A stretch of 19,901 nucleotides of DNA from Bacillota bacterium (GTDB taxonomy: Bacteria > Bacillota_A > Clostridia > DSM-8532), in assembly GCA_023424865.1 (NCBI GenBank), contig JAFADM010000271.1:1-19901 (forward strand), read 5' to 3'. A program made the position numbers and the translations under genes. This document shows positions 1 through 8,032 of this stretch, piece by piece (within the stretch, counting starts at the first letter, position 1; every line of letters starts with the position of its first letter). The notes below the pieces were generated by a model. That model was given only the letters and a program-made list of their open reading frames with translations, was not told the origin of the DNA and searched no databases.

Positions 1-21
1 TTAATTGCCTGCCTTCGGACG

Positions 22-723
22 TTATTCGTCCACGAGCCTGTAGCCGATTCCTATTTCCGTCAGGATATAGCGGGGCTTTGCCGGATTTTTCTCGATTTTG
101 CGTCTCAGGCCTGCCATGAGTGCTCTCAAGGCCTGGGTATCGCTGCCGTAGCCCGTGCCCCACACCTCTTTAATAATCTGGTTTGTTGTGAGAACCTTGC
201 CGATATTCTTAAAAAAAAGTGTCAGCAGGCTGTATTCCATAGGCGTGACATGGGTTTCCGTTCCATCCACATAGAGAAGGCGCTTTTCCATGTCAATTTG
301 CAGTTCGCCTACCTGATGGACGCTTTGCATCCTGCCGGCAGCGTTTTCTCTGTACAGGTGCCGCAGCGCCACCCGGATTCGGGCTAAAAGCTCTGTAGCC
401 GAGAAGGGCTTTGTTAAATAATCGTCAGCGCCCAAATCCAGAGCAGTAGCCTTTTCCTTGTCCTGATCCCGGGCAGAAACGACTATAATGGGCATTTCCG
501 ACCATTCTCGCACCTTTCGTATGACTTCCATACCATCAAAATCCGGCAGTCCCAGATCCAGCAGCATTAAATCGACAGGCTCTGAAACAAGCAGGCTCAG
601 CGCACCCTGTCCTGTGCCCACAGTCTCATGTCTCAGTCCCTCCGTATCCAGCGAATAGCTTATAAAGTTCCGTATTTGCTTATCATCCTCAACAATGAGA
701 ATATAGGTCTGATTAGGGATCAT
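22..723 (-). CDS. kdpE: KdpE-like OmpR-family response regulator
   Basis: This is a DNA-binding response regulator of 233 residues, normal for the OmpR/KdpE family. It has an N-terminal receiver domain (about 7-120) with acidic pocket E12-D13-D14, phospho-acceptor D56 (LLDLGLPD), S83 and K105. A C-terminal winged helix (about 140-230) ends in the typical GIGYRL. The reading frame is open 36 codons further upstream, but that part lies inside the kinase gene. The ATG at 721-723 has a GGAGG about 10 bases upstream and overlaps the kinase stop as ATGA, which indicates translational coupling. The cognate kinase is the adjacent gene, so phosphotransfer from its histidine to D56 is expected. Target genes are not visible: whatever lies left of position 1 could be the regulated locus. 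KdpE assignment rests on overall similarity and the KdpD-like partner, and no kdpFABC is in view. Confidence 0.88.
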   Translation of the reverse strand: MIPNQTYILIVEDDKQIRNFISYSLDTEGLRHETVGTGQGALSLLVSEPVDLMLLDLGLPDFDGMEVIRKVREWSEMPIIVVSARDQDKEKATALDLGADDYLTKPFSATELLARIRVALRHLYRENAAGRMQSVHQVGELQIDMEKRLLYVDGTETHVTPMEYSLLTLFFKNIGKVLTTNQIIKEVWGTGYGSDTQALRALMAGLRRKIEKNPAKPRYILTEIGIGYRLVDE

Positions 724-2261
724 TGTCCGCTTACCTCCAGTGGGAGTGTGAAAGTAAATTCTGCGCCTGGCCCATCCGTACGGTTGCGTGCTGTTATGCT
801 TCCGCCGTGGGCTTTCACAGCCGCATCGCAAATAGCAAGGCCAAGTCCGATACCGGGCTGTGCATCGGTATGCTTTACCCGGGATGTATAAAACATTTTA
901 AAGAGATTGGGCAAATCCGCCGGGTCGATTCCTGCGCCGCTGTCGCATACTGAAAAGACGGCATTATCCCCATTCCCGTCCTTTGTTAAAGAAACGCGGA
1001 TTTCATCCTGGGGAGCGGAATGCTTTACCGCATTGTCCAGAAGGTTTATAAGGACTTGTCCTATGAGCCTGGCATCCATGGGAACAAGCAGCAGCTCATC
1101 CGGCACCTTCACGGCGATCTCATACTCCGGGTGGCGTCGTGAGATATGGCGGATAGCCACTCCCACAACCTCTTCGGCAGCTTCCTTCTGCTTATTGAGC
1201 ACCAGCTTGCCATCCTGCATGCGGGTAAGGCTCAGAATGTTTTCAACAAGAGAATGGAGCCAGTTGGATTCCTTATGGATTGCCGTTATGAGAGGGTAGC
1301 GCTTATCGTCGCCGGAGGTCATGTTCATCAGCATTTCAGCCGTGCCCATAATTCCGGAAAGGGGGGTGCGCAAATCATGGGAGATGGCTCGCAAAAGGTT
1401 TCCTCGGTAACGCTCCTGAGCCATTTCCTCGTTTGATTTAAGGCGCTGCTGTGTGGCACGGAAACGATCCATGGCAAGGGCTGTGCTCTCAATTAAGGTA
1501 TGAAGCATACGGGTTTGTGATCCTGTCAGGGCCTTGGCGGTATCCCGGGGAATACGAATAACTCCCAGGATGGCTTCCCTGCCGTTAATGGGCCATTCAA
1601 AGAATTCGGGGCCTTCGGCATGACCGGCTTCCAGGGAGGCTATTTGCTCCATAAGCCCTTCAATATCGGAAATTTCCCGGTGGATTTGTTTTTCAGGAGA
1701 GATCTGCTGTATAAAGGTGCGCTCGGGCTTGCCGTTTTCATCAAAGCAAAGGCAGCCTGCCTGGCTGTTCAGCATTCGGCTGATGGCATCCGTCGTAATC
1801 CCGGCAATTTCATAAATATCGGCCGCATCCGTAAGACGGTTTGTAAGGGTGTACAGAGCCTTTGTTTCGGCTTCCTTTTGCTGAGCCTGATTGGCATTCT
1901 GCCTGGAATTTGTGGTTAGTGTGCTTGTAACAAGAGCCGTAATTGTCATGATGATAAGAGTGATAATATAGCTCTGGGTATTTACCGCAAACGTAAAATA
2001 AGGCTCCATAAACAAAAAATTAAAAAAGAATGCTGCAAGCAGGGAGGATAAGACACCAAAAAGATAACCGTCGGTTAAGCGCGCGGTTAATAAAACGGCC
2101 AGAAGATAGACAATAGCGATATCCGTTTCCGGCAGCTTAAAGTTACGAAAGATGTATCCCGTTGCCGAAGCGGCAATTAATAGCGCAAGGGTTATGCCTG
2201 CGCGCAGGGTGATAGATTTTAGACTGCTTTTTCCCTTTGCCGTGAACATACAATTCACCAT
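720..2261 (-). CDS. Short KdpD-like sensor histidine kinase (DUF4118 type)
   Basis: This is a membrane sensor kinase of 513 residues. About residues 20-115 form a closely packed four-helix membrane block like the DUF4118 region of KdpD. A GAF-like segment follows (about 140-265). The H-box is SHDLRTP with phospho-acceptor H295. The ATPase domain has N-box LLDNAVKHS (N410), G1 DSGAGI (440-445), F-box LFKMFYT and G2 GIGLGL (470-475). Full KdpD is close to 900 residues and begins with a cytoplasmic KdpD domain plus a Usp domain. Both are absent, and the 292 bases upstream contain no remnant of them, so this is a short variant and not an obvious truncation. Met1 has AGGGA almost touching it. Met5 (position 2249) has GGTGA at better spacing and may be the true start. 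The stop overlaps the response-regulator start by 4 bp. The signal sensed is unknown; potassium sensing should not be assumed. Confidence 0.87.
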   Translation of the reverse strand: MVNCMFTAKGKSSLKSITLRAGITLALLIAASATGYIFRNFKLPETDIAIVYLLAVLLTARLTDGYLFGVLSSLLAAFFFNFLFMEPYFTFAVNTQSYIITLIIMTITALVTSTLTTNSRQNANQAQQKEAETKALYTLTNRLTDAADIYEIAGITTDAISRMLNSQAGCLCFDENGKPERTFIQQISPEKQIHREISDIEGLMEQIASLEAGHAEGPEFFEWPINGREAILGVIRIPRDTAKALTGSQTRMLHTLIESTALAMDRFRATQQRLKSNEEMAQERYRGNLLRAISHDLRTPLSGIMGTAEMLMNMTSGDDKRYPLITAIHKESNWLHSLVENILSLTRMQDGKLVLNKQKEAAEEVVGVAIRHISRRHPEYEIAVKVPDELLLVPMDARLIGQVLINLLDNAVKHSAPQDEIRVSLTKDGNGDNAVFSVCDSGAGIDPADLPNLFKMFYTSRVKHTDAQPGIGLGLAICDAAVKAHGGSITARNRTDGPGAEFTFTLPLEVSGQ

Positions 2262-2319
2262 TTCCCTGTATAGTAAGTAGAAGTAAACATTTTAGGATTC
2301 CCTGTTTTTTACCGCTTCA

Positions 2320-2348
2320 TTTATAATGGTTCATTTGCTTTTTTGCAA
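2320..2348 (-). promoter_or_regulatory. Sigma-A promoter for the two-component operon
   Basis: Reading the minus strand, TTGCAA (2343-2348), a 17-base spacer and TATAAA (2320-2325) form a good vegetative promoter about 60 bases before the kinase start. It was read by eye. No operator repeat was noticed next to it. Confidence 0.6.
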
Positions 2349-2476
2349 TTGTGCCGCAGCTCGTTTTATCTTAGCATATTTAGGAAAAGAAAAAAATGCC
2401 AAAAAGAGTTCTGAGTTTACAGCCTTCTTTCAAATAAGTACCCACATTACAAATTACAGTAAAGATATAAGAACAA

Positions 2477-2505
2477 TTGATGTGTTTCAGGAAAAGGAAT
2501 AAAAT
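2477..2505 (+). promoter_or_regulatory. Sigma-A promoter for the terpenoid-cyclase-fold gene
   Basis: TTGATG (2477-2482), a spacer of exactly 17 bases and TAAAAT (2500-2505) lie about 50 bases before the start at 2554, which has GGAGTG as ribosome binding site. The rest of the 2262-2553 intergenic stretch is AT-rich and shows no gene. Confidence 0.62.
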
Positions 2506-2553
2506 AGAATTGTTCATTTCCAAGCGAAAAAGAGTAAACGGAGTGCAAAAGCC

Positions 2554-3384
2554 ATGGCTGTTGAAAAGCACTATTTACCGGATGTTGAAGCCATAATGTC
2601 CCACAGATACGACAATGATGGCGATTTTTGGGCCACACCGGATAAGCGCCTCATAAAGGGAGCGCCCTTCTCCACTTTGGAAAGTACCCTCCTGCTGCTG
2701 GAATTGGGGATGGGGCCAGATGAGCCTCTGCTCAAAGACACAGCGGAATTCATTTTTAGCACATGGGAGAAGGATGGAAGGTTCAGGGTGTATCCTAAGG
2801 GAGGCCTTTACCCTTGCCATACGGCCCATACCTTAAATGCCCTTTGCCATATGGGTTATGCCACCGACGCCCGTATTGAAAAAACATACCGTCACCTTTT
2901 GGATACGCAGTATACCGACGGCGGCTGGCGCTGCAATAAGTTCAGCTTTGGCAGGGGACCGGAAACCGAGTATTCAAACCCCTTTCCAACTCTGACCGTG
3001 TTAAATGCGTTTCGCTTCAGCAAGTATTTAAATAAAGAGGCGGCTCTCGACAGGGCGGTGGATTTTTTACTTGAGCACTGGGTGATCCGAAAGCCCATCG
3101 GCCCTTGCCACTATGGAATAGGCACACTTTTCATGCAGGTGGAATTTCCTTTCCGCACCTACAACCTTTTTTCTTATGTCCATGTTTTGTCCTTTTACGA
3201 CAGAGCCAAAAAGGACAGCCGGTTTTTGGAGGCTCTGAAAATACTTGAATCAAAAATGAGAGACGGGCAAATTGTGGTTGAGCGAACCAACCGGAAGCTT
3301 GCCGGGCTGTCCTTCTGCAAGCAGGGAGAGCCAAGCAGGCTGGCAACCGCCCGCTATCACGAGATTTTGAAAAACCTTGGCTAA
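2554..3384 (+). CDS. Terpenoid cyclase/prenyltransferase-fold protein
   Basis: This 276-residue soluble protein has alpha/alpha-toroid repeats typical of the squalene cyclase/prenyltransferase superfamily. The clearest repeat is residues 113-128, LLDTQYTDGGWRCNK, which matches the QW/PFTB pattern of L..Q..DGGW. Related helix pairs are seen near 43-75 (LESTLLLLELG) and 165-177. It has no signal peptide or membrane segment. It is far shorter than true squalene-hopene cyclases (about 600 residues), and no DxDD catalytic motif is visible, so cyclase activity should not be assumed. The family resemblance supports a fold call only. The start has GGAGTG 8 bases upstream and its own promoter. The gene converges on the SDR gene with 14 bases between stops and no clear terminator. 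Confidence 0.75.
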   Translation: MAVEKHYLPDVEAIMSHRYDNDGDFWATPDKRLIKGAPFSTLESTLLLLELGMGPDEPLLKDTAEFIFSTWEKDGRFRVYPKGGLYPCHTAHTLNALCHMGYATDARIEKTYRHLLDTQYTDGGWRCNKFSFGRGPETEYSNPFPTLTVLNAFRFSKYLNKEAALDRAVDFLLEHWVIRKPIGPCHYGIGTLFMQVEFPFRTYNLFSYVHVLSFYDRAKKDSRFLEALKILESKMRDGQIVVERTNRKLAGLSFCKQGEPSRLATARYHEILKNLG

Positions 3385-3398
3385 AGAAGAAGGGAAGC

Positions 3399-4922
3399 TT
3401 ACACATCCAGCTCGGAAACCATTTTTTTTATCTCCCAGTGAGGTTCATTTCCATCATGCAGAGGATTCCAGACCTGGGCGAAAAAGGGATCTACTTTTGA
3501 CCGAGCCCCGTAATTCCAGCTTGTTCGCTCGCAAACAGGACACCAGTGCCCGCCTTCAAGAACTAAACGGGGGCTGGCACCGAATTTATGTCCAAAGGCA
3601 CATTGAAAGGCTAGCTTACCGGTCCAGTCACCCTTTTTCATGATGCCGGACCGGCATTCTCCGCCGCGAAAGTCCGCCGCCTTTTTCATATCCTCAAGGC
3701 TAAGCTCGCTCTCCGGCATTTTTTCATTATAGCCGTGATCCAATACCACAGCCTTATCCCAATCCGTGAAGTGCTTAAAGTGGTTCATGTCGTCTGGAAT
3801 GCTTTCCCAGGCTTTTTTGCTTCCCCAGTAGGCTGCAATATGCTCCTCCATATTCTCTTCTATAAAACGTACGGTGCCATGCTCTGTCCGGCCCTGCTTT
3901 AAGAACACGTCCTTCATGAGCTTTCCCATAAGCCTCTGGCCTCCGGGCAGCCTGCAGATGATTTTGGACAGCGTCGCTTTTGAACCCAGCGTTTCAAGAT
4001 AAGAATCGTAAAAGTACTGCATGGAATCCTGCCTGAAATGAAGATAGTTCTCCAGCTTGTCGGAATCCAGATAGTACTGGCCGTGAAAGTTGCGGGTGGC
4101 AAACCATCTGGGATCAAAGACATGCTTCAAATCCTTAATGCCAATCAATCCATAAAGGTGCTTGAACATGGTATAGGTGTCCACACGGCAGCTTTTGCCG
4201 CCGCCGATATTGTAGATATGCCCCCAGAATGTTTCCGGCAGTTCCCCGGTGTGCTCCATCCGGCACAAATTGCCCAGAAGTCTTCCCGAATCCCTGTCCG
4301 ATACATACTCCAGCACATTGTCCAGGCAGTTGTGAAACATAATGGCATCGCTGATTTTACTCATTGCCGGTCCCATAATGCCTGTCTGGCGAAGGCTTAC
4401 CCAGTATTTTAAGCCGGATTCCACAAGAAGCCTTTCCGCCGCGATTTTTGAGACGGCATAATAATCAAACAGACTTGGCTTTATGGGATCACCCACCCGG
4501 CCCCAATGCATGGGGGGCATACGGTCGCCTGTCTCGGCCACGGTACCTATGCTCACCACCTTGACCTTGTCCTCACGTTTCTGATCCTTAATAGCTTTCA
4601 AAATATGATGTATGGAGCCGTAGTTTATTTTCATGGCAAGCCGGGGCTGATAATCGGCAGCGGGAGACACCAGAGCGGCCACATGAAGGATAATATCGGC
4701 CTCATGGACACAGGAAGCCACATCCTCATAGTGGGTGAGGTCACCCCAGTGGATTTTAATGCCGTCAGTCTTGTCAAAGGCTTTCAGCTTCTCCCTGTCC
4801 TTCGCCGTATCTAGGGCCAAAAGCGTGATATCGTGAAGGTCTGTATTCTTAATTAATTCCTGGAGCACCATAAAACCCATTCCACCTGTTGCCCCGGTTA
4901 GAAATAAACGTTGCTTTTTCAT
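3399..4922 (-). CDS. NAD(P)-dependent epimerase/dehydratase-like SDR with C-terminal zinc-ribbon-like segment
   Basis: This 507-residue protein belongs to the extended short-chain dehydrogenase/reductase superfamily. The Rossmann dinucleotide motif is TGATGGMG (residues 9-16), D61 sits in the adenine-side WGDLTH stretch, and the catalytic pair is Y155/K159 (YAVSK). About 330 residues form the SDR part. A further 150 or so residues are not usual for the family. Within them C441-x3-H445 and C461-x2-C464 resemble a zinc ribbon. The substrate is unknown; sugar nucleotides, steroids or acyl compounds are all possible. An AGGTGA ribosome binding site lies 8 bases before the start. The gene is divergent from a TetR regulator, and the shared intergenic region carries two dyads, so the TetR protein probably represses it. 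Induction by a small hydrophobic or reactive compound would then be expected. Confidence 0.82.
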   Translation of the reverse strand: MKKQRLFLTGATGGMGFMVLQELIKNTDLHDITLLALDTAKDREKLKAFDKTDGIKIHWGDLTHYEDVASCVHEADIILHVAALVSPAADYQPRLAMKINYGSIHHILKAIKDQKREDKVKVVSIGTVAETGDRMPPMHWGRVGDPIKPSLFDYYAVSKIAAERLLVESGLKYWVSLRQTGIMGPAMSKISDAIMFHNCLDNVLEYVSDRDSGRLLGNLCRMEHTGELPETFWGHIYNIGGGKSCRVDTYTMFKHLYGLIGIKDLKHVFDPRWFATRNFHGQYYLDSDKLENYLHFRQDSMQYFYDSYLETLGSKATLSKIICRLPGGQRLMGKLMKDVFLKQGRTEHGTVRFIEENMEEHIAAYWGSKKAWESIPDDMNHFKHFTDWDKAVVLDHGYNEKMPESELSLEDMKKAADFRGGECRSGIMKKGDWTGKLAFQCAFGHKFGASPRLVLEGGHWCPVCERTSWNYGARSKVDPFFAQVWNPLHDGNEPHWEIKKMVSELDV

Positions 4923-4965
4923 TTATGTTCACCTGTCCTTTATTCCTTTAAATCCTCTTATGCTG

Positions 4966-4994
4966 TTGACTCTTGAGCCTTACAGGTATAGAAT
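4966..4994 (+). promoter_or_regulatory. Sigma-A promoter driving tetR
   Basis: TTGACT (4966-4971), a 17-base spacer and TAGAAT (4989-4994) form a strong promoter reading toward the TetR gene, leaving a leader of roughly 185 bases. The last base of the -10 element is the first base of the palindrome at 4994-5012, so bound repressor would cover the transcription start. A weaker minus-strand promoter (TTGTAT-N17-TATTCT) spans the same palindrome and could serve the SDR gene. Confidence 0.6.
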
Positions 4995-5012
4995 ACTGAC
5001 ACGGTGTCGGTA
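4994..5012. promoter_or_regulatory. TetR-type operator 1 (19-bp palindrome)
   Basis: The site TACTGACACGGTGTCGGTA is a near-perfect dyad: each half is TACYGACAC, and besides the central base only one symmetric pair deviates. This size and symmetry are typical of TetR-family operators. It lies between the divergent SDR and TetR genes and overlaps promoter elements in both directions, as expected for autoregulation and control of the neighbour. The regulator that binds it is inferred from position. Confidence 0.65.
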
Positions 5013-5038
5013 ATACAACCATCAGTAGTTTTTATAAC

Positions 5039-5081
5039 GTTGTGTATCCGACATATCTTAATGTTTTGTCGGTCACACAAC
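5039..5081. promoter_or_regulatory. Possible second operator: spaced inverted repeat
   Basis: Two 15-base arms, 5039-5053 and 5067-5081, are inverted repeats matching at 13 of 15 positions and separated by 13 bases. Each arm contains CCGACA (or its complement TGTCGG), the same core as in operator 1. The arms could be two half-sites for the same regulator or a stem-loop in the tetR leader transcript. Confidence 0.5.
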
Positions 5082-5189
5082 ATATGAGACGAAATTAACC
5101 AGTATGCCGATGGATTTGGGTTAAAAGGTGTACGGGAAAAATGAAATGATAAAGCAAAGAAATGAAGAGAAGGGCAGGAGGGGATTGGC

Positions 5190-5744
5190 GTGGCAGGTGC
5201 GGAAAATCAGAGGGTGAAGTTGACGAAAACATTGTTGAAAAACAGTCTGATAGAGCTTATGCACTCAAAGCCTGTTAATAAAATAACCATTAAGGAGCTG
5301 TGTCAGAACGCTGAAATTAACCGGTCAACCTTTTACCTTTACTATACGGATCAATACGCACTGCTCAATGCCATTGAAGAAGAGCTGGTGCTGAATATCC
5401 AGGAGCACCTGGGGAAGATTGATTCCAATACCCACAGCATTCAGTACCTGGAATCCCTGCTTTCTTACATTGAAAAGAATGCCGACATATTTGAAACCCT
5501 CCTTTGCCGTCAGGAAAACCTGGCCTTTCAGGCTCAGTTTATTGAAAAGTCCCTTGGAAATTTGCAGATTAAGCTGTCACCGGCATGCTCCGAGCCGGTG
5601 TTGGGCTATGTTTATGATTATCTCATTATGGGCTGCCTCAGTATGATCAAAAGATGGATAGAATCGGATTTTAATATGTCCAGCTTTGAAATGGCCGATC
5701 TGATTTTCCGCATGTCCGACAAGGCGGTATCGGTATTTAATTAG
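5190..5744 (+). CDS. TetR/AcrR-family transcriptional regulator
   Basis: This 184-residue repressor-type protein has an N-terminal helix-turn-helix at about residues 31-55 (ITIKELCQNAEINRSTFYLYY) that fits the TetR pattern, including the diagnostic RSTFYLYY recognition helix. The rest is an all-helical ligand and dimer domain, resembling the DhaS/TetR_C_7-8 type. The start is GTG, with AGGAGGGG six bases upstream (5176-5183). It is divergent from the SDR gene, with operator-like dyads in between, so autoregulation and SDR control are inferred. Its last 4 bases overlap the end of the convergent PhzF-like gene. The ligand cannot be predicted. Confidence 0.88.
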   Translation: MAGAENQRVKLTKTLLKNSLIELMHSKPVNKITIKELCQNAEINRSTFYLYYTDQYALLNAIEEELVLNIQEHLGKIDSNTHSIQYLESLLSYIEKNADIFETLLCRQENLAFQAQFIEKSLGNLQIKLSPACSEPVLGYVYDYLIMGCLSMIKRWIESDFNMSSFEMADLIFRMSDKAVSVFN

Positions 5745-6661
5745 TATTCAATTGAAATGTCACGGATGTACACGGCTTTCCCTGAGATCATAACATTTAT
5801 TAAGGAGCCCTTTTTTGCTGCATTAACTCTCACAATGCCCTTGCGGTTTATTTCATTCCCTTGTTCAACAAGTATTTCCGCCTCATTGGATGGCTTAATA
5901 TAGGAGATATAATAAGCACCCATTACTCCGGAGGCTGTGCCCGTAACCGGATCTTCCACCGTTTTGGAGCGGGTTGCTGAAAAGTGCCTGCCATGCATTG
6001 TACACCCCTTATCAAAGGTTTCCATACAAACAGGATGAACGGATGACGTTGGAATCTGGGTTAACACGGACTGGAATTGCCGGTTGTCGGGACGCATTCG
6101 CAAAAAGGCATCAAGACTCTTAATCGGAAGAATTAAAGTCCATATGCCTGTGCTGCCATAGACAATGGGAAGATCCGCAGCGATATCCGCTGGAGATAAA
6201 CCTATGGAGGAGGCCAACTGCTCCACATTCCCCTGAAACTCTATAAATTCAGCAGGTGCTTGCTCCATGCGGATCTCCTGGTTTTTAGAATCGTAGTGAA
6301 CTTTAATAATACCGGCCAGGGTTTCCACACTCATATCCAGTGATGCTGGGGCCTGATTGCGCTTCATGAGTGCATAAATGGAAGCTACCGTGCCGTGGCC
6401 GCACAGATTCATTTCATGGCCGGGCGTAAAGTAACGCAGCCGCAGATCGGCTTTATCGGATTTTAATAAAAAAGCTGTCTCGTTAAAACCTACCTTTTTT
6501 GCGATATGCAGCATCTGTTCCTCTGTCAGAGAGTCAGCATCAAATACCACGCCTGCGGGATTACCCATGCCCGGAATGTGGGAGAAGGCTTCATAGTAAG
6601 CAACGTTTATTTGGCTAACCATCTCGGTTTTATCTTTTTTGAAATTAAAATCTTTCTTCAT
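5741..6661 (-). CDS. PhzF-family isomerase/epimerase-like protein
   Basis: This 306-residue protein belongs to the PhzF/diaminopimelate-epimerase-like fold family. Diagnostic segments are GNPAGVV (33-39), GFNETAF with the probable catalytic glutamate E61, NLCGHGT (85-91) and DPVTGTASG near residue 240, giving the two-domain pseudo-symmetric arrangement of the family. PhzF itself isomerises a phenazine precursor, but most bacterial relatives have unknown substrates, and no phenazine genes are present here. The ATG at 6661 has AAAGGA upstream. An internal ATG at 6622 lacks a good site. The gene converges on tetR with a 4-bp overlap of the two coding ends. It shares orientation with the upstream lipoprotein gene but is separated by 147 bases holding its own candidate promoter. 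Confidence 0.88.
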   Translation of the reverse strand: MKKDFNFKKDKTEMVSQINVAYYEAFSHIPGMGNPAGVVFDADSLTEEQMLHIAKKVGFNETAFLLKSDKADLRLRYFTPGHEMNLCGHGTVASIYALMKRNQAPASLDMSVETLAGIIKVHYDSKNQEIRMEQAPAEFIEFQGNVEQLASSIGLSPADIAADLPIVYGSTGIWTLILPIKSLDAFLRMRPDNRQFQSVLTQIPTSSVHPVCMETFDKGCTMHGRHFSATRSKTVEDPVTGTASGVMGAYYISYIKPSNEAEILVEQGNEINRKGIVRVNAAKKGSLINVMISGKAVYIRDISIEY

Positions 6662-6739
6662 AATCCTGTTCCTTTGTGATTTTGTATTAACAATGGTTCA
6701 GTCCTTGCAGGATTTAAGAGCAAAGGGCTGTTTTATAAT

Positions 6740-6767
6740 ATAATACATCCTTTTTATATATCTGCAA
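6740..6767 (-). promoter_or_regulatory. Candidate promoter for the PhzF-like gene
   Basis: On the minus strand TTGCAG (6762-6767), 16 bases and TATTAT (6740-6745) lie about 80 bases before the start. The region is very AT-rich, so chance matches are likely. Confidence 0.35.
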
Positions 6768-6808
6768 ACGTCTGCGTATTAGCTGCATCTATCTGCTTAA
6801 TTAACGGC

Positions 6809-8032
6809 TTACCGGTGTGTTTCCGCCAAATCCTTAAGGAGAGACGGGATAAAATCGTTAAAGTCAGGGTAATTGCTTCTGTTTTCAATGTATTCATCCA
6901 GACCGTTATATACGGTATAAATATAAATAAAGCCTTCTTTGCGCTCATATTCCAGAAGAGGAAGGGAATTAAAGCCTTGATTATCAAATAACAGCCGGAT
7001 AACAGCAGCACGCAGCACAAGCTCTTCGCAGGCGTAATCCCAGGTAGGATAGGCCGAGCTTTTCATCTGCTCCTCTATAGGCTCCATGAGGCTTGAGCTT
7101 TCCTTAAGGGCCTGAGTAATTTGAGGATATTCCTTTTCCGCCTCGCTTATCCTTATAAAGGAGTGGCCGAATTCATGAAGCACAAGCCGTGATAAGGAAT
7201 CCGTGCTGCCAAAGCTGACGCTTTCCCCGCCTCCCTGTAACGGCCCGATGATGGAGTAGATATTGGGCCTCACTGCTCCCGGCGTGTTTGCCCCATAGCC
7301 GCCGGAATGAAAAAGAGATACAAGAACCAGGTCATAGCTGCCCATTTTTCTGCCATAGAAGGCTTCCATTACTTCAATCATATTCCATTTGGGCATGGCT
7401 GTTATTGTATTGTCAATTAGAGTGTTGTAATAATCAAGATGGCTTTCATAAAAGGATTTGAAGTCGGTATCCTCGTAAAAGGAACGTAACGTCTCTATAT
7501 AGTAATCCACATCAATGTCTGCCTGCTTTGCCAGGTCCGAATCCTCGTAACCCTGTTTGTCAAAAGAGAAATCCTCTCCCATGTAGAGCAAAATTCCAGG
7601 CGGTACATTAAAAGAAAAGCCCTTTTCCATGGTATCGTTTACAAAGGCGACAGCCTCATGCTCATTATAGCCGGAAAAGTAGGTGTCTATTTCATCCCTG
7701 TATTGGAATTCAAGATCCGTTAAAAGCCCCAAGGCATCATCGTAGCCGCTCAGATACTGCACAACGGAGAGTAGTTCAATGGCCGGGTCAACCTTCACTG
7801 TAATGCCGTTATGTACCCTGGCAACAGGCTCAGGTAAATGGGACTCATTCGTTTCCGGTGAATCAGTTGATGGGGAGGGTGATAAGACAGGCTCCAAAGG
7901 AGAAATGGACACGCTGTCCTGGAAGGGGGTATTTGAAAGAGTGTTCGTTGCTTCATTCTGGGCCTGGTTTCCTGAGCAACCACTCATTAACAGGCAAAGC
8001 AGGACTGCAAGCCCCCAGAATTTACTTTTCAT
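6809..8032 (-). CDS. Lipoprotein with HExxH metallopeptidase signature (DUF4932-like)
   Basis: This 407-residue exported lipoprotein has a signal peptide at residues 1-18 ending in lipobox LMSG-C19, so the mature protein should be lipid-anchored on the outer face of the membrane. A Ser/Pro/Thr-rich linker (about 22-70) follows, then a globular domain with zinc-binding HEFGH (286-290) in the context LVLHEFGHSF. About 45 residues later WDYACEELVLRA (331-342) supplies E336/E337 as the likely third ligand. This layout matches the DUF4932 family as I know it, whose substrate is unknown. GGAGG lies 8 bases before the ATG, and a good promoter lies about 130 bases upstream. It probably acts on envelope or extracellular proteins or peptides, but that is inference. 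Confidence 0.8.
   Translation of the reverse strand: MKSKFWGLAVLLCLLMSGCSGNQAQNEATNTLSNTPFQDSVSISPLEPVLSPSPSTDSPETNESHLPEPVARVHNGITVKVDPAIELLSVVQYLSGYDDALGLLTDLEFQYRDEIDTYFSGYNEHEAVAFVNDTMEKGFSFNVPPGILLYMGEDFSFDKQGYEDSDLAKQADIDVDYYIETLRSFYEDTDFKSFYESHLDYYNTLIDNTITAMPKWNMIEVMEAFYGRKMGSYDLVLVSLFHSGGYGANTPGAVRPNIYSIIGPLQGGGESVSFGSTDSLSRLVLHEFGHSFIRISEAEKEYPQITQALKESSSLMEPIEEQMKSSAYPTWDYACEELVLRAAVIRLLFDNQGFNSLPLLEYERKEGFIYIYTVYNGLDEYIENRSNYPDFNDFIPSLLKDLAETHR

Noticed and set aside
724..831. 36-codon upstream extension of the response regulator frame
   Set aside because: It lies inside the kinase coding end, lacks a ribosome binding site, and the ATG at 723 gives the normal family length and an ATGA junction.
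4038..4412. 124-codon frame antisense to the SDR gene
   Set aside because: It shadows a gene with clear catalytic motifs and has no features of its own.
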